DNA of 64,000 bases from CAINVV01 sp964506325 (GCA_964506325.1 CAZDLO010000005.1:1-64000); one strand, 5' to 3'. Shown: positions 17,964-26,645, counted from the stretch's first letter. The notes: a model not told the origin generated them from the sequence alone. Numbers and translations are program-made.

Positions 17964-18101
17964 CAAAAAAATGGTGACCCAAGAGGGATACGAGCCTGTA
18001 CTATAATCAACTGTATATCAATAATATAATCTGTTGCTTTCATCGATAGTCTCTAATTTTCCACCTAAAAGCATCCGTGAGCTCTTGGCCTCTCCACCAT
18101 T
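17964..18101 (-). ncRNA. Candidate structured small RNA with closing stem and U-tract
   Basis: On the minus strand a transcript of about 132 nt would be closed by nested helices: AATGGTG with CACCATT, then CCAAGAG with CTCTTGG, then GGATGC with GTATCC (one G-U pair), interrupted by a 6x2 internal loop and a 5-nt bulge. T7 follows directly, as in an intrinsic terminator. The interior is AT-rich. It sits 9 nt upstream of the tRNA-Gln 5' end. It matches no RNA family I recognise. The 3' end also resembles the tRNA-Lys T-arm/acceptor region, so a decayed tRNA or att site is the alternative. Confidence 0.4.
17974..17996 (-). repeat. att-like partial copy of the tRNA-Lys 3' end
   Basis: These 23 nt match 25708-25730 (3' end of tRNA-Lys) at 19 of 23 positions without gaps, including GTGACCC and GAGGGAT. 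They could mark the far end of the island integrated at tRNA-Lys. Because T-arms are generally similar, a decayed tRNA or chance is also possible. Confidence 0.35.
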
Positions 18102-18371
18102 AAAATTACAATTTTTTCGGATTCAATTGATGAGCTGCATGAAATAAATAGCTAAAAATTGCCCACGGGATTCCACCGGTTAACACTGGTTGTCATAAAT
18201 CCTTGCGGATTTTCAGATATAATTTAAAAATTGCCACTTTTAGAAGAACAAATGCGTTGATTACTGATAATTTCTTTTTTAAATTCTGATTAAACTTTAT
18301 GGTTATCAATGTGTCCAATCTAAAAATAAGGTCAATACATTATCGAAGTACCATCTGATATTCAACCCGAT

Positions 18372-19418
18372 TTGAAAGATTTATCAGTCATAATAGTTAA
18401 CTATAAGGCTGGGGAGAGGCTTACAAAGTGTTTAACTTCTCTTCAGAACATAAAGGGCAATCGTTTCTCTTTTGAGGTTGTGGTTGTTGACAACCAATCT
18501 TGTGATGGCAGTCAGGATGAGCTCAAACGGCTTTTCCCGCAATATACTTTTATAACAAATTCCGGGAATAATGGTTTTGCAAATGGTTGTAACCTGGGAG
18601 CAGCCAAAAGCACAGGTTCCAATCTGCTGTTTTTAAATCCTGATACAATCGTTACAGATGATGCCCTTTTCGACATGCTCGAAGAAGTTCGCGTCAGGCC
18701 TGAATATTCTATTGTTTCATGCGGACAGGTAAGAGAGGATGGATCCAAAGACCGTCCTTACGGTAAGTTCCTCACCTTTTTTACCTTGGCAGGATGGCAG
18801 CGGACTATGCATAGACTTTATTTTGGGAAGATGGAAGATTTGATCAGTCAAACGAAACATTATATTTATCCTGATTGGGTCTCTGGCTCCGTGATTATGA
18901 TCAGAAGGAGCAGTTTTTACAGTTTGGGACAATGGGATGATGATTTTTGGATGTATTTCGAAGATGTGGATTTGTGTCACAGGGCCAAACTCAGAAATGG
19001 AGAGATAGTCAAACTTAAACACAGTGTGATCGGCCATATTCATGGTGCCTCATCACGCATCAACCCGCAAATTACTGCCCTGACTAAAACCGAAGTACAA
19101 ATTTCGCGGCATTATTATATCTCAAAATATGAGAAATACTGGTGGGCCTCATGCATGCATTCCTTATTGATTCTGGATAGCATGTTATTTGGACTGCTGC
19201 CGGCACTTTTGGGATTTCTGCTTTTCTTTGTCAAAAAGCTCAATGTTTACAGTCATATCTACCTCAGATTAGTAAAATATTACCTAAGTGTACTAAAATC
19301 TGGCAGATGGATCAGTGAGAGGTCTGTGAATTACGCTGTCAAGCACAAAGAGCCGGTTACGAACCACGATATTTCGTTGCCTAAACAGTTTAAACACCAA
19401 ATACAACAGGGATATTGA
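18372..19418 (+). CDS. Glycosyltransferase family 2 (rhamnosyltransferase-like)
   Basis: GT-A-fold glycosyltransferase of 348 residues. N-terminal SVIIVNYKAGERL and VVVVDNQSCDGS form the nucleotide-sugar site, and NPDTIV provides the DxD-like acidic motif. EDVDLCHRAKLRNG matches the conserved C-terminal motif of the WbbL-like subfamily that builds O-antigen and related glycans. A hydrophobic stretch near residues 270-295 (LLILDSMLFGLLPALLGFLLFF) suggests membrane association. The start is a TTG. It is the only plus-strand gene of the glycan island, and its TGA abuts the stop of the convergent gene with no base between. Confidence 0.87.
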   Translation: MKDLSVIIVNYKAGERLTKCLTSLQNIKGNRFSFEVVVVDNQSCDGSQDELKRLFPQYTFITNSGNNGFANGCNLGAAKSTGSNLLFLNPDTIVTDDALFDMLEEVRVRPEYSIVSCGQVREDGSKDRPYGKFLTFFTLAGWQRTMHRLYFGKMEDLISQTKHYIYPDWVSGSVIMIRRSSFYSLGQWDDDFWMYFEDVDLCHRAKLRNGEIVKLKHSVIGHIHGASSRINPQITALTKTEVQISRHYYISKYEKYWWASCMHSLLILDSMLFGLLPALLGFLLFFVKKLNVYSHIYLRLVKYYLSVLKSGRWISERSVNYAVKHKEPVTNHDISLPKQFKHQIQQGY

Positions 19419-20540
19419 TTAATTTTCCTTTACAAGTGAAAGGTACAATTTCATCAGGTTATCTGCTACTATCTTATCACTAAAAAGAAGGGCATTGGCA
19501 GTGCCTTTTTGAATTAATTCACTTCTTAAATCACTGTTTGTTAAAACATTCCGGATAGATACACCTATTTCAGCGCAATTGTGCGGGTCGATGTATAGAG
19601 CTCCGTCCCCTCCGGCTTCAGGCATACTGCTAACATTGGAAGTGATGACAGGGCACCCCGAGGCCTGTGCTTCGAGTACTGGAAGACCGAATCCTTCAAA
19701 GAACGATGGATAGACCATTACTTCTGCCATTTGGTAGATGGCTTGCAATTCGGATGTGTTGGTGTCATGGAGAAAGATCAATTGATTACGGATACCTGAT
19801 TCCATGATGAATTCGTCAATCTGCTTTTTGTATTCAGTAGGTTTCCCCAAAATTACTACCTGAACTGAGAGCTTCTCTTTAACTATACCCTGCAATATGG
19901 CGAGTTGATTTTTTCTTTGTTCAATAGTCCCGACACATAATATGAATTTATCAGGTAAATTGAATTTTCTCCTGACATGCTCTTTTTCGACCACAGTAGC
20001 AGGCGTGTAAAAAATACTATTACACGACTGATGGATTACTTCAATTTTCCCTGGGTTAATACCCATAAAATCGATCAAATCCTTTTTTGTCTGATGACTG
20101 ATCGCTATTATTTTCGTGGCTCTTTGGCAGCTTCTCAGTGCATTTAAATAATAGAATTTACGGTCTAATTTTTTGTAAAATTCAGGGTATCTTAAGAAAA
20201 TAAGGTCATGAATGGTTACCACAGATGGAATACCAGTTTTCCTTATTCCGATAGGAACTAAGTGGCTTAGTCCATGAAATAGGTCTAACTTGTTTTTTTT
20301 TAATAGTTTACAAACTCCAAATAGTCGCCAGAATGCACTGAATCGTTTGGAAAATTGGGACTCCGGGGAGATCACTTTCACCTGTACAGGTGGTAAAAAT
20401 AGGTTTGTAAGCTTCGGGGCAAAAAGTATATATTGGTTGTCGGGATAATATCTGACCAATAAATTAATAGTATTGCGGCTGTAGTTGCCCAATCCAGAAA
20501 AATTTTGAAATAGCCTTTTAGCCTCAAAACCAATGATCAT
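19419..20540 (-). CDS. Glycosyltransferase family 4
   Basis: GT-B-fold retaining glycosyltransferase of 373 residues. The N-terminal half begins MIIGFEAKRLFQNFSGLGNY, with an acceptor-side glycine motif. The C-terminal half carries the GT4 signature YPSFFEGFGLPVLEAQASG, with the E-x7-E nucleotide-sugar motif, and LCVGTIEQRKNQ. It is the last gene of the minus-strand glycan cluster, 124 nt after the FkbM gene. Its donor sugar cannot be read from sequence; GDP-sugars are plausible given gmd and the perosamine synthase upstream. Confidence 0.88.
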   Translation of the reverse strand: MIIGFEAKRLFQNFSGLGNYSRNTINLLVRYYPDNQYILFAPKLTNLFLPPVQVKVISPESQFSKRFSAFWRLFGVCKLLKKNKLDLFHGLSHLVPIGIRKTGIPSVVTIHDLIFLRYPEFYKKLDRKFYYLNALRSCQRATKIIAISHQTKKDLIDFMGINPGKIEVIHQSCNSIFYTPATVVEKEHVRRKFNLPDKFILCVGTIEQRKNQLAILQGIVKEKLSVQVVILGKPTEYKKQIDEFIMESGIRNQLIFLHDTNTSELQAIYQMAEVMVYPSFFEGFGLPVLEAQASGCPVITSNVSSMPEAGGDGALYIDPHNCAEIGVSIRNVLTNSDLRSELIQKGTANALLFSDKIVADNLMKLYLSLVKEN

Positions 20541-20664
20541 AAGTCATTTATATTACATGGGGAATTTTAAACTATTCTATTTTAGAAAGGCTAAATGTAA
20601 TTTATTTTCTCAAAGAAGCAAGTTCCAAAGGATGAAATTTAAGCCGATGAAATGAAAGTGGATT

Positions 20665-21549
20665 TTAATTTCTTATGGCACGAATCATGCCCCGTCTAAA
20701 AAAAGGTGCCTTGATATTTCTATCCCTATAAAGCAGAACATAGCCATCAGAGTGAGTAGTTTCAAATCGGTGATGCCTTAACAGGCTATTAAACTCAAGT
20801 TCATCTTCAGGCTTATGGTAGGTGCAGATAGCTATTTTTAGAGGAATTTGTGACTGAAGTATTCTTTTACAACCATTTAGTAATTGTGATTCAGCACCTT
20901 CTACATCAATTTTCAGAAATGATATTTTGTCTGTATCAGAGAAATAGTCATCAAGCGTAGTAAAATTTGAATCAACGGTATCACCGACAAATTTATTTAC
21001 AATAGTTACTTTATTTTTCCAGGGGCTAAAGGTTGCTTTTAACGGCTCGATCCACTCCTTATCCCCTTCAAAGATTATTATTCGTGAGGCTTTTTCAACC
21101 ACACTCAGTGAGAAATTTCCTTCTGCAGCACCAATGTCGACCAATACGTCTTTATTTTCAACTTTAAAGTTTATTGTTTCGTAACAATGAGGTGATTGTG
21201 TATCCTGTTCTTTCAAAAGCTCATTGAAAATTTTTTGGATCCGTCTTTTGCTTAACCGCCTCTTGAAATATAATTTTTTCATGTCTAACAGCGCATACGG
21301 CAGCTTATTTTCATGATCATAGAAAACTTCCACGCGATCACTCTTGTAATGATCCTGAAAATAATGGGGAAACATCACTAACGGCCTTGTTCTCAGATAT
21401 TCAAGTGCTGCTTCGATATCTTCGGCGAGAGGCTCTGTAAGTTTTGAGTAATAGTCGAAAATTCTAGCCTTGAGCCTTCGGGAATCAATTTTTTTTCGGA
21501 TAAATTTTGGTAAAATAATCCGATAGATTTGTGAGAGAGTGAGGTCCAA
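20665..21549 (-). CDS. FkbM-family methyltransferase
   Basis: SAM-dependent O-methyltransferase of 294 residues. The SAM site VDIGAAEGNFSLSV is followed by an acidic residue in IIIFEGDKEW; TTLDDYF and SFLKIDVEGAESQLLNG are hallmarks of the FkbM domain (about residues 130-260). The N-terminal about 110 residues are charged and lack a named domain. In glycan clusters such enzymes commonly methylate sugar hydroxyls, so it may cap or modify the polysaccharide. It lies 70 nt downstream of gmd in the same direction. Confidence 0.87.
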   Translation of the reverse strand: MDLTLSQIYRIILPKFIRKKIDSRRLKARIFDYYSKLTEPLAEDIEAALEYLRTRPLVMFPHYFQDHYKSDRVEVFYDHENKLPYALLDMKKLYFKRRLSKRRIQKIFNELLKEQDTQSPHCYETINFKVENKDVLVDIGAAEGNFSLSVVEKASRIIIFEGDKEWIEPLKATFSPWKNKVTIVNKFVGDTVDSNFTTLDDYFSDTDKISFLKIDVEGAESQLLNGCKRILQSQIPLKIAICTYHKPEDELEFNSLLRHHRFETTHSDGYVLLYRDRNIKAPFFRRGMIRAIRN

Positions 21550-21619
21550 AATCGTTTGATTTATGGTTTATATCAGCAATGATTATTTTTTTTCAAAAAA
21601 ATAAGAATGAATGTGCAGA

Positions 21620-22684
21620 TCAGATAGATCTAAGTTTTTTTATATATTCAAAATCCGAAATAACCATCTTTTTGACCAGATCGCTAAAGGCTGTTTTGTT
21701 GGGATTCCAACCCAAAACCTCTTTGGCTTTGGTGGGATCCCCGCACAACAGATCTACTTCGGTTGGCCTGTAATAGGTCGGATCAACTTCAACAATGACA
21801 TTCCCGGTTTTTTTACAAACTCCCTTTTCGTTTATGCCGGTTCCGTTCCATTCGACGGTAATTCCGGCTTCCATAAATGCAAGCGAGCAAAATTCACGTA
21901 CCGTATGCATCTCTCCTGTTGCAATAACAAAGTCTTCCGGGGTATGGTGCTGGAGCATTAGCCACATGCACTCAATGTAATCTTTGGCATATCCCCAATC
22001 TCTTAATGCATTTAAGTTCCCTAGGTACAGTACTTTCTGCTTGCCGGTGGCAATGCGTACTGCTGCAAGTGTTATCTTCCTTGTCACAAAGTTCTCGCCG
22101 CGACGTTCACTCTCATGGTTAAAAAGGATCCCGTTGACTGCAAATAGGCCATAAGCTTCACGGTAGTTTTTTGTTATCCAAAAGGCAAATTGTTTTGATA
22201 TTCCATAGGGTGAGCGAGGGTAAAAGGGCGTCTTTTCTGACTGGGGAGTCTCTTGCACCAACCCGTATAGTTCTGAGGTGGATGCCTGGTAAATTCGTGT
22301 TTTCTTTTCCATCTCCAATATCCGGACAGCTTCCAGAATCCGGAGTGTCCCAATAGCATCGGTTTCGGCTGTATATTCCGGGACATCAAAGGATACCTTT
22401 ACATGCGACTGGGCTGCAAGATTGTAAATTTCGTCAGGTTTAACTTTTTGAATGATGCGCACCAGTGAACTCGAGTCGGTCATATCGCCATAATGAAGCG
22501 TAAGCTTGCTCTTCAGTTGCATATCCTGTATCATCTCCTCGATATACAAATGCTCAATCCTGGTCCGGTTAAACTGTGAAGCCCTTCGGACTATTCCATG
22601 GACTTCATAGCCCTTGTCAATTAAGAATTCGGCCAGATAGGAACCATCCTGACCAGTAATACCGGTTATTAAAGCAGTCTTCAT
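21620..22684 (-). CDS. gmd: GDP-mannose 4,6-dehydratase
   Basis: Converts GDP-D-mannose to GDP-4-keto-6-deoxy-D-mannose, the branch point to GDP-perosamine, GDP-fucose and GDP-rhamnose. The protein has 354 residues; the NADP site is Gly8-x-x-Gly11-x-x-Gly14 (TGITGQDGS), the catalytic Tyr160-x3-Lys164 is in YGISK, and NGILFNHESERRGENFVTRK is family-specific. The ATG at 22684 overlaps the stop of the preceding glycosyltransferase gene by 4 nt (ATGA), indicating coupled translation; a longer upstream frame is not used. With the perosamine synthase gene at the head of the operon it completes a two-step GDP-perosamine route. Confidence 0.95.
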   Translation of the reverse strand: MKTALITGITGQDGSYLAEFLIDKGYEVHGIVRRASQFNRTRIEHLYIEEMIQDMQLKSKLTLHYGDMTDSSSLVRIIQKVKPDEIYNLAAQSHVKVSFDVPEYTAETDAIGTLRILEAVRILEMEKKTRIYQASTSELYGLVQETPQSEKTPFYPRSPYGISKQFAFWITKNYREAYGLFAVNGILFNHESERRGENFVTRKITLAAVRIATGKQKVLYLGNLNALRDWGYAKDYIECMWLMLQHHTPEDFVIATGEMHTVREFCSLAFMEAGITVEWNGTGINEKGVCKKTGNVIVEVDPTYYRPTEVDLLCGDPTKAKEVLGWNPNKTAFSDLVKKMVISDFEYIKKLRSI

Positions 22685-23769
22685 TGAGTATGTTTGTTTT
22701 TGTGTAATTCGTCCATAATATCTTTGAAAAGAGCAATATATGCCTTCAGGTTGGCTTCCCATGTAAATTTCAGTGAGTGTTTTTTTAAAGTACCGGGAAG
22801 AGCAGGGTTCTTATAGAACTCATCAATTTTTTCCAAAAAAAAGTGAGCCATTTCCCCCGGATCAAAGCTTTCCCAATAATAGGCATGATCTTCACTTACT
22901 TCAGGAATACTTGAAAATGTCGAAGCAAAAACCGGCTTCCCAAATCGCATTGCTTCAACAGGAGGAAAACCCATCCCCTCAAACCTGGATGGGAAAAGAA
23001 CTGCCTTACAGTTGCTGTACATCCAGAATTTAGCTTCCTCCGAAATAATCCCCGGTAGTAAAATGCGGTCGTGGAGGCCCAATGAATTAATTTTCTGCTG
23101 TAATTCATCCGCATAAGCAGAAGATTTATTGCCTGCAATTATCAATTTATATTTGTTGGGCAACTGTTGCATAAATTCAAGAAGAACATGATAGTTTTTC
23201 TTCATTTGTACGACTCCAACCGAAAACAGTAGATCTCCTTCAGGGGCAAAGGAAGGTTTTTGTACATTTTCAAAAGTTTTCACCTTTACACCACAGTAAA
23301 TCACATGAATCGGAATATTTCTGATATTCAGGTGCTCTCTGACCACACTTTCTGTGTACTTGGAGATAACGGTTATAGCAATTGCCCTGTCAACTTTTTT
23401 TTGAAGCTTTTGAAGCCTGATTTTTGCTTTGGCAGGAGATTTCTCCCCCAGAAAATTCAAGTCGTTGATTGTGAGGATGTAGGGTGATTTTAAGTCAGAT
23501 GGGAAGTGTGCCGAATCCTGGTGGATAGTATACCAAAGGTCATATTTTTTGCATAAGGTCGGGAAATACCGACGTTTCAGGGATACTACCTCGTAATCAA
23601 CAAGATCACCAAAATATCCTTTGAATTTTTTTGGAACCAGCAGGGTGAATTTGAATCTGTCATCATTTAGCCGGCTGATTTCATCGCCAAAAAAGGCAGC
23701 CACCTGTCCCAGACCTGTATTTAAATCTTTTAACCGGTCCAGATCGATCAAAACTGAATATTTATCCAT
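22681..23769 (-). CDS. Glycosyltransferase family 4
   Basis: GT-B glycosyltransferase of 362 residues starting MDKYSVLIDLDRLK. The C-terminal half contains LLFSVGVVQMKKNYHVLLEF and LFPSRFEGMGFPPVEAMRFG, the GT4 donor-binding E-x7-E signature. The N-terminal GLGQVAAFFGDEI resembles GT4 enzymes that carry the acceptor-loop glycines. ATG 23769 overlaps the upstream aminotransferase stop by 8 nt, and the stop overlaps gmd by 4 nt, so per, this gene and gmd form a tight operon. A perosaminyl- or mannosyltransferase role is plausible but unproven. Confidence 0.87.
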   Translation of the reverse strand: MDKYSVLIDLDRLKDLNTGLGQVAAFFGDEISRLNDDRFKFTLLVPKKFKGYFGDLVDYEVVSLKRRYFPTLCKKYDLWYTIHQDSAHFPSDLKSPYILTINDLNFLGEKSPAKAKIRLQKLQKKVDRAIAITVISKYTESVVREHLNIRNIPIHVIYCGVKVKTFENVQKPSFAPEGDLLFSVGVVQMKKNYHVLLEFMQQLPNKYKLIIAGNKSSAYADELQQKINSLGLHDRILLPGIISEEAKFWMYSNCKAVLFPSRFEGMGFPPVEAMRFGKPVFASTFSSIPEVSEDHAYYWESFDPGEMAHFFLEKIDEFYKNPALPGTLKKHSLKFTWEANLKAYIALFKDIMDELHKNKHTQ

Positions 23770-24865
23770 TTCCCTCAATAAAATTAACAGCCAAATTTGC
23801 AATAAAAGAGACATCTGCATTTTTTAATTCCGGATAGCTGGGCAGGTTGATGCCACGCGAGCTGATATCTGCAGCAACCGGGAATTTTTCATCGGTAAGA
23901 TTCGCATACATTTTCATAGTATGGACCGGATAAAACAAAGGACGGGTTTCAATGCCCATCTTGCTTAAATGAGATCTTAACGCATCTCTCCTGTCAGCGG
24001 ACGGGATCAAAACCGAACACATCCAATACGAGTTAAGCACATAGTCTGCTTCACCCTGCAATTCTATGGCGGAATTTTCAAATGCCTTTCTGTATACTGA
24101 AGCAATCCTGATTTTGTCGGCGATGATCTCATCTATCCGTTCCAGCTGAGCAACGCCAATTGCAGAACAGATGTTGGTCATTCTATAATTGTACCCGATT
24201 TCATCATGCCAGTATTCCAGGTTGGAAAGACCCTGGTTTTTCAGTTTTTTTACCCGTTCGATCAGCTCTTCTGAATTGGTTGTAACCATTCCACCCTCGC
24301 CGGTGGTAATTGTCTTGTTCCCGAAAAAGCTGAATGCGGCTATATCCCCGAAAGTACCCATCAACTTTCCTTTGTATTGACTGCCGATTGCTTCGGCGCA
24401 GTCTTCAACAAGCTTTAATTGATACCTGCTGCAAATGTCAAGCAAGGAATCCATTTCGCAAGGATGGCCATAGATGTGGGGTGCCAGGATGGCTTTGGTT
24501 TTTGGCGTGATTTTTAGTTTTACATCCTCACAATCCATCTGCCATGTCTCAGGGAGTGAATCAACAAAAACAGGCGTAGCTCCTACGTAAGCAATTGCAT
24601 TAACGGAAGCGATGTAAGTAAAGGTAGGCACTATCACCTCATCTCCCGGTTTGATATCCAAAGCCAGCAATGCCAGGTGCAGGGCAACAGTCCCGTTGCA
24701 AACACTGGTTGCATAAGCTGCATGGATATAATTGGCAAATTTCAATTCAAATTCATTGATGTATCTCCCTTTTGAAGAAATCCATGTAGATTCTATACAA
24801 TCGGTAACATACTTTAGTTCATTCCCTGTCAGGGAGGGTCTGTAAACCGGGTAATTTATATCCAT
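23762..24865 (-). CDS. per: GDP-perosamine synthase (DegT/DnrJ/EryC1-type aminotransferase)
   Basis: PLP enzyme of 367 residues that aminates GDP-4-keto-6-deoxy-mannose to GDP-perosamine. YRPSLTGNELKYVTDC, STWISSKG, PTFTYIASVNAIAYVGATP and SFFGNKTITTGEGG follow the RfbE/Per perosamine synthase type closely; Lys184 in GNKT is the internal aldimine lysine and the Asp in VEDCAEA the PLP-ring partner. The open frame runs 109 codons upstream into a decayed integrase, but that part has no place in the fold, and ATG 24865 (MDINYPVYRPSL) is the natural start. A TTACTTTG box lies 26-33 nt upstream. Confidence 0.9.
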   Translation of the reverse strand: MDINYPVYRPSLTGNELKYVTDCIESTWISSKGRYINEFELKFANYIHAAYATSVCNGTVALHLALLALDIKPGDEVIVPTFTYIASVNAIAYVGATPVFVDSLPETWQMDCEDVKLKITPKTKAILAPHIYGHPCEMDSLLDICSRYQLKLVEDCAEAIGSQYKGKLMGTFGDIAAFSFFGNKTITTGEGGMVTTNSEELIERVKKLKNQGLSNLEYWHDEIGYNYRMTNICSAIGVAQLERIDEIIADKIRIASVYRKAFENSAIELQGEADYVLNSYWMCSVLIPSADRRDALRSHLSKMGIETRPLFYPVHTMKMYANLTDEKFPVAADISSRGINLPSYPELKNADVSFIANLAVNFIEGNG

Positions 24866-24890
24866 TGGTATGATCTGTAATTGAATGGCA

Positions 24891-24898
24891 CAAAGTAA
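24891..24898 (-). promoter_or_regulatory. Candidate -7 promoter box of the per-gmd operon
   Basis: The minus strand reads TTACTTTG, 7 of 8 with TAnnTTTG, giving a start near 24884 and a leader of about 19 nt. No convincing -33 element was found. It lies between the integrase remnant and per. Confidence 0.35.
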
Positions 24899-24931
24899 GA
24901 AAAAAACACAAATCAATATTGGTTGCCTTAT

Positions 24932-25442
24932 TGGATCGTTCTTATACTTTTCAATGATTGCCTGAGCCTGTTGCAGAATTGGAACTGGTGCCTGAACGCC
25001 AGTTTTATTTCTCTCGTAATTTATCCAATTTTTAGCATCAATACCTCGTGTAATACTTCCCGGAGTAAGATCTGCAAGATCTGAACAGGATAGGCCCGTG
25101 TAACAGACAAAAACAAAAATGTCGCGAATCCGCTTTAGCCTTGATAATTTGAATTGTTTGGTTTCAATCTTATTTAATTCTTCACCAGTCAAATACCCTC
25201 GTGATGTCTCTTTGTCCGCTGTTTTCTATACTGTGAAGAACGTCATTTAAAGTCCTTGCATTTTCAGAACGTCCCCTGGCTCTTTCTGGAATGGGGTCCC
25301 ATTTTTACAACTCTATCTTGCAGTTGGTTGATATTTCTGAGCGTGAGCCATTCGCCGTTATTCTAAGATAAATTGGGATATAGCCCTTTCTATCTTCGTG
25401 GGTTTTCTTCAGGTAAAACAAAATGCTTAAATCGTACTTCAT
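24932..25442 (-). pseudogene. Decayed tyrosine recombinase (integrase)
   Basis: From ATG 25442 the minus strand encodes MKYDLSILFYLKKTHEDRKG and YIPIYLRITANGSRSEIST, an arm-DNA-binding domain as in Bacteroidota integrases. An in-frame TAA follows (IEL*KWDPIPERARGRS), then the frame shifts at about 25200. There GYLTGEELNKIE leads into the catalytic domain start VRDIFVFVCYTGLS-like region, box I included. The core-binding domain (about 100 residues) between them is missing, and the catalytic part ends after IIEKYKNDP, lacking the HxxR and Tyr motifs. Thus a stop, a frameshift, an internal deletion and a 3' truncation are all present. It lies beside tRNA-Lys, the usual integration context. Confidence 0.85.
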
Positions 25443-25708
25443 AGCTAAAAAGTGTTTAATTATAGTGCAAATTTACTGCCAAATGGTGGCGCCAGAAAGT
25501 GAAATAATCTGCAAGTAGATGCAAACAAGCTGTAAATAATGAGGTGGTTACGAGGTTTCATGTGACTATTTTTCACTGGGGATGAATAGTCACCTATTTA
25601 GTCTCCTGAATATCGGGTAAAACAACAAATTTCAGGGTTTATTAAAATGAAAAAACGCCTGTAATCATTGATAACAAGCGTTTTAATGAATTTAATAGGC
25701 TAAACAAG

Positions 25709-25781
25709 TGACCCCGGAGGGATTCGAACCCTCGACCCATTGATTAAGAGTCAATTGCTCTACCAGCTGAGCTACGGAGTC
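25709..25781 (-). tRNA. tRNA-Lys (CUU anticodon)
   Basis: A 73-nt cloverleaf on the minus strand: acceptor GACTCCG/CGGGGTC (one G-T pair), D-arm GCTC/GAGC, anticodon arm ATTGA-CTCTTAA-TCAAT with anticodon CTT, T-arm GAGGG-TTCGAAT-CCCTC and discriminator A. CCA is not encoded. The decayed integrase lies just downstream of its 3' end, making it a likely island insertion point. Confidence 0.96.
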
Positions 25782-25884
25782 TCTAAAAAATCGAGGAGCA
25801 AATCTAGCAATTATTTTAAATCATTCTATTCAAGCGCCCAAATTAGTGCAATTATCTGCAATATCTTTACCTGTTGCTGACCAG

Positions 25885-26619
25885 TTATTGAAAATATCTC
25901 ATAATGTCATCGGCAATCAGGTGATGGCCTTTTTCGTTGGGATGGTTAACCTGTGACATAAAATGGGAGATCGAATCGCCTGAAGCTGCTACCTGGTAAA
26001 ATAGTGCGTAACTGTCAACAATTCCCACCCCGTATTTTTTTGCCAGGGCTTTTACCTGTCTGGCATGTTTTTCCAGTTCATTGGAAGGTTCCAGTATATT
26101 GATTCTCTGGTCCGGAGAAGGAGTCAGAAGTATTACTTTAATGTGCCTTTTGAGAGCTTCACGGATCATAAACTCCCATGCTTCTCCTGCCTGAACAAGT
26201 CCAAGTGACCGGTCGTTCAGCGAATAATCGATAAAAATCAGATCCGGTTTATGCGACAGGACTTCTGATTCGAACCGTTTTGCGCCTCTCAACGAGTTTT
26301 CGCCTCCAACAGAGGTATTGATGACATTGATTACCGCGTAGGCATACCTGTTTTTCAGCTCCGTCAGAAGCAGGTATGGGTAAGAGGAGGCAGTGTTCAC
26401 CACGGGAGTAGTAAAATACCCGGCCGGAACGGAATGACCATGAAAAACCAGGTTGATGGTTCTGTTGGATGGCCATTTCTTCCTCATCTCCGTTTTCAGG
26501 TCATTCAGATAATCAGAGCTGCTGACGTTCTCATTTTTTATAGACCTCTGGCATGAAAAAATGGATAGAAGAAATGAAGCCACAACAATATATCTGAACA
26601 GGATTTTTCTTTTCATCAT
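25885..26619 (-). CDS. SGNH/GDSL-family hydrolase, predicted lipoprotein
   Basis: Predicted esterase or lipase-like hydrolase of 244 residues on the periplasmic side. A lipoprotein signal peptide ends in FLLSIFSC. The SGNH blocks are partly divergent: block I reads LVFHGHSVPAG, where the usual GDS is GHS with Ser present; block II has the Gly in NTSVGGENS; block III reads DYSLND with Asn; block V reads NHPNEKGHH with the catalytic His. Ser, Gly, Asn and His are therefore all placed. The substrate is unknown; deacetylation of glycans is one option. A second Met two codons in is an equal start candidate. Confidence 0.82.
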   Translation of the reverse strand: MMKRKILFRYIVVASFLLSIFSCQRSIKNENVSSSDYLNDLKTEMRKKWPSNRTINLVFHGHSVPAGYFTTPVVNTASSYPYLLLTELKNRYAYAVINVINTSVGGENSLRGAKRFESEVLSHKPDLIFIDYSLNDRSLGLVQAGEAWEFMIREALKRHIKVILLTPSPDQRINILEPSNELEKHARQVKALAKKYGVGIVDSYALFYQVAASGDSISHFMSQVNHPNEKGHHLIADDIMRYFQ

Positions 26620-26645
26620 TAATTATTTTGTTTATCTATTTGACT

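Noticed and set aside
17740..18006. Open frame of 88 codons crossing the N gap
   Set aside because: It translates tRNA-Gln sequence and undetermined bases; not a gene.
17964..18101. Full class II tRNA (Leu/Ser type) upstream of tRNA-Gln
   Set aside because: The 3' end looks like a T-arm and acceptor, but no matching 5' acceptor, D-arm or anticodon arm can be drawn, and 132 nt is too long.
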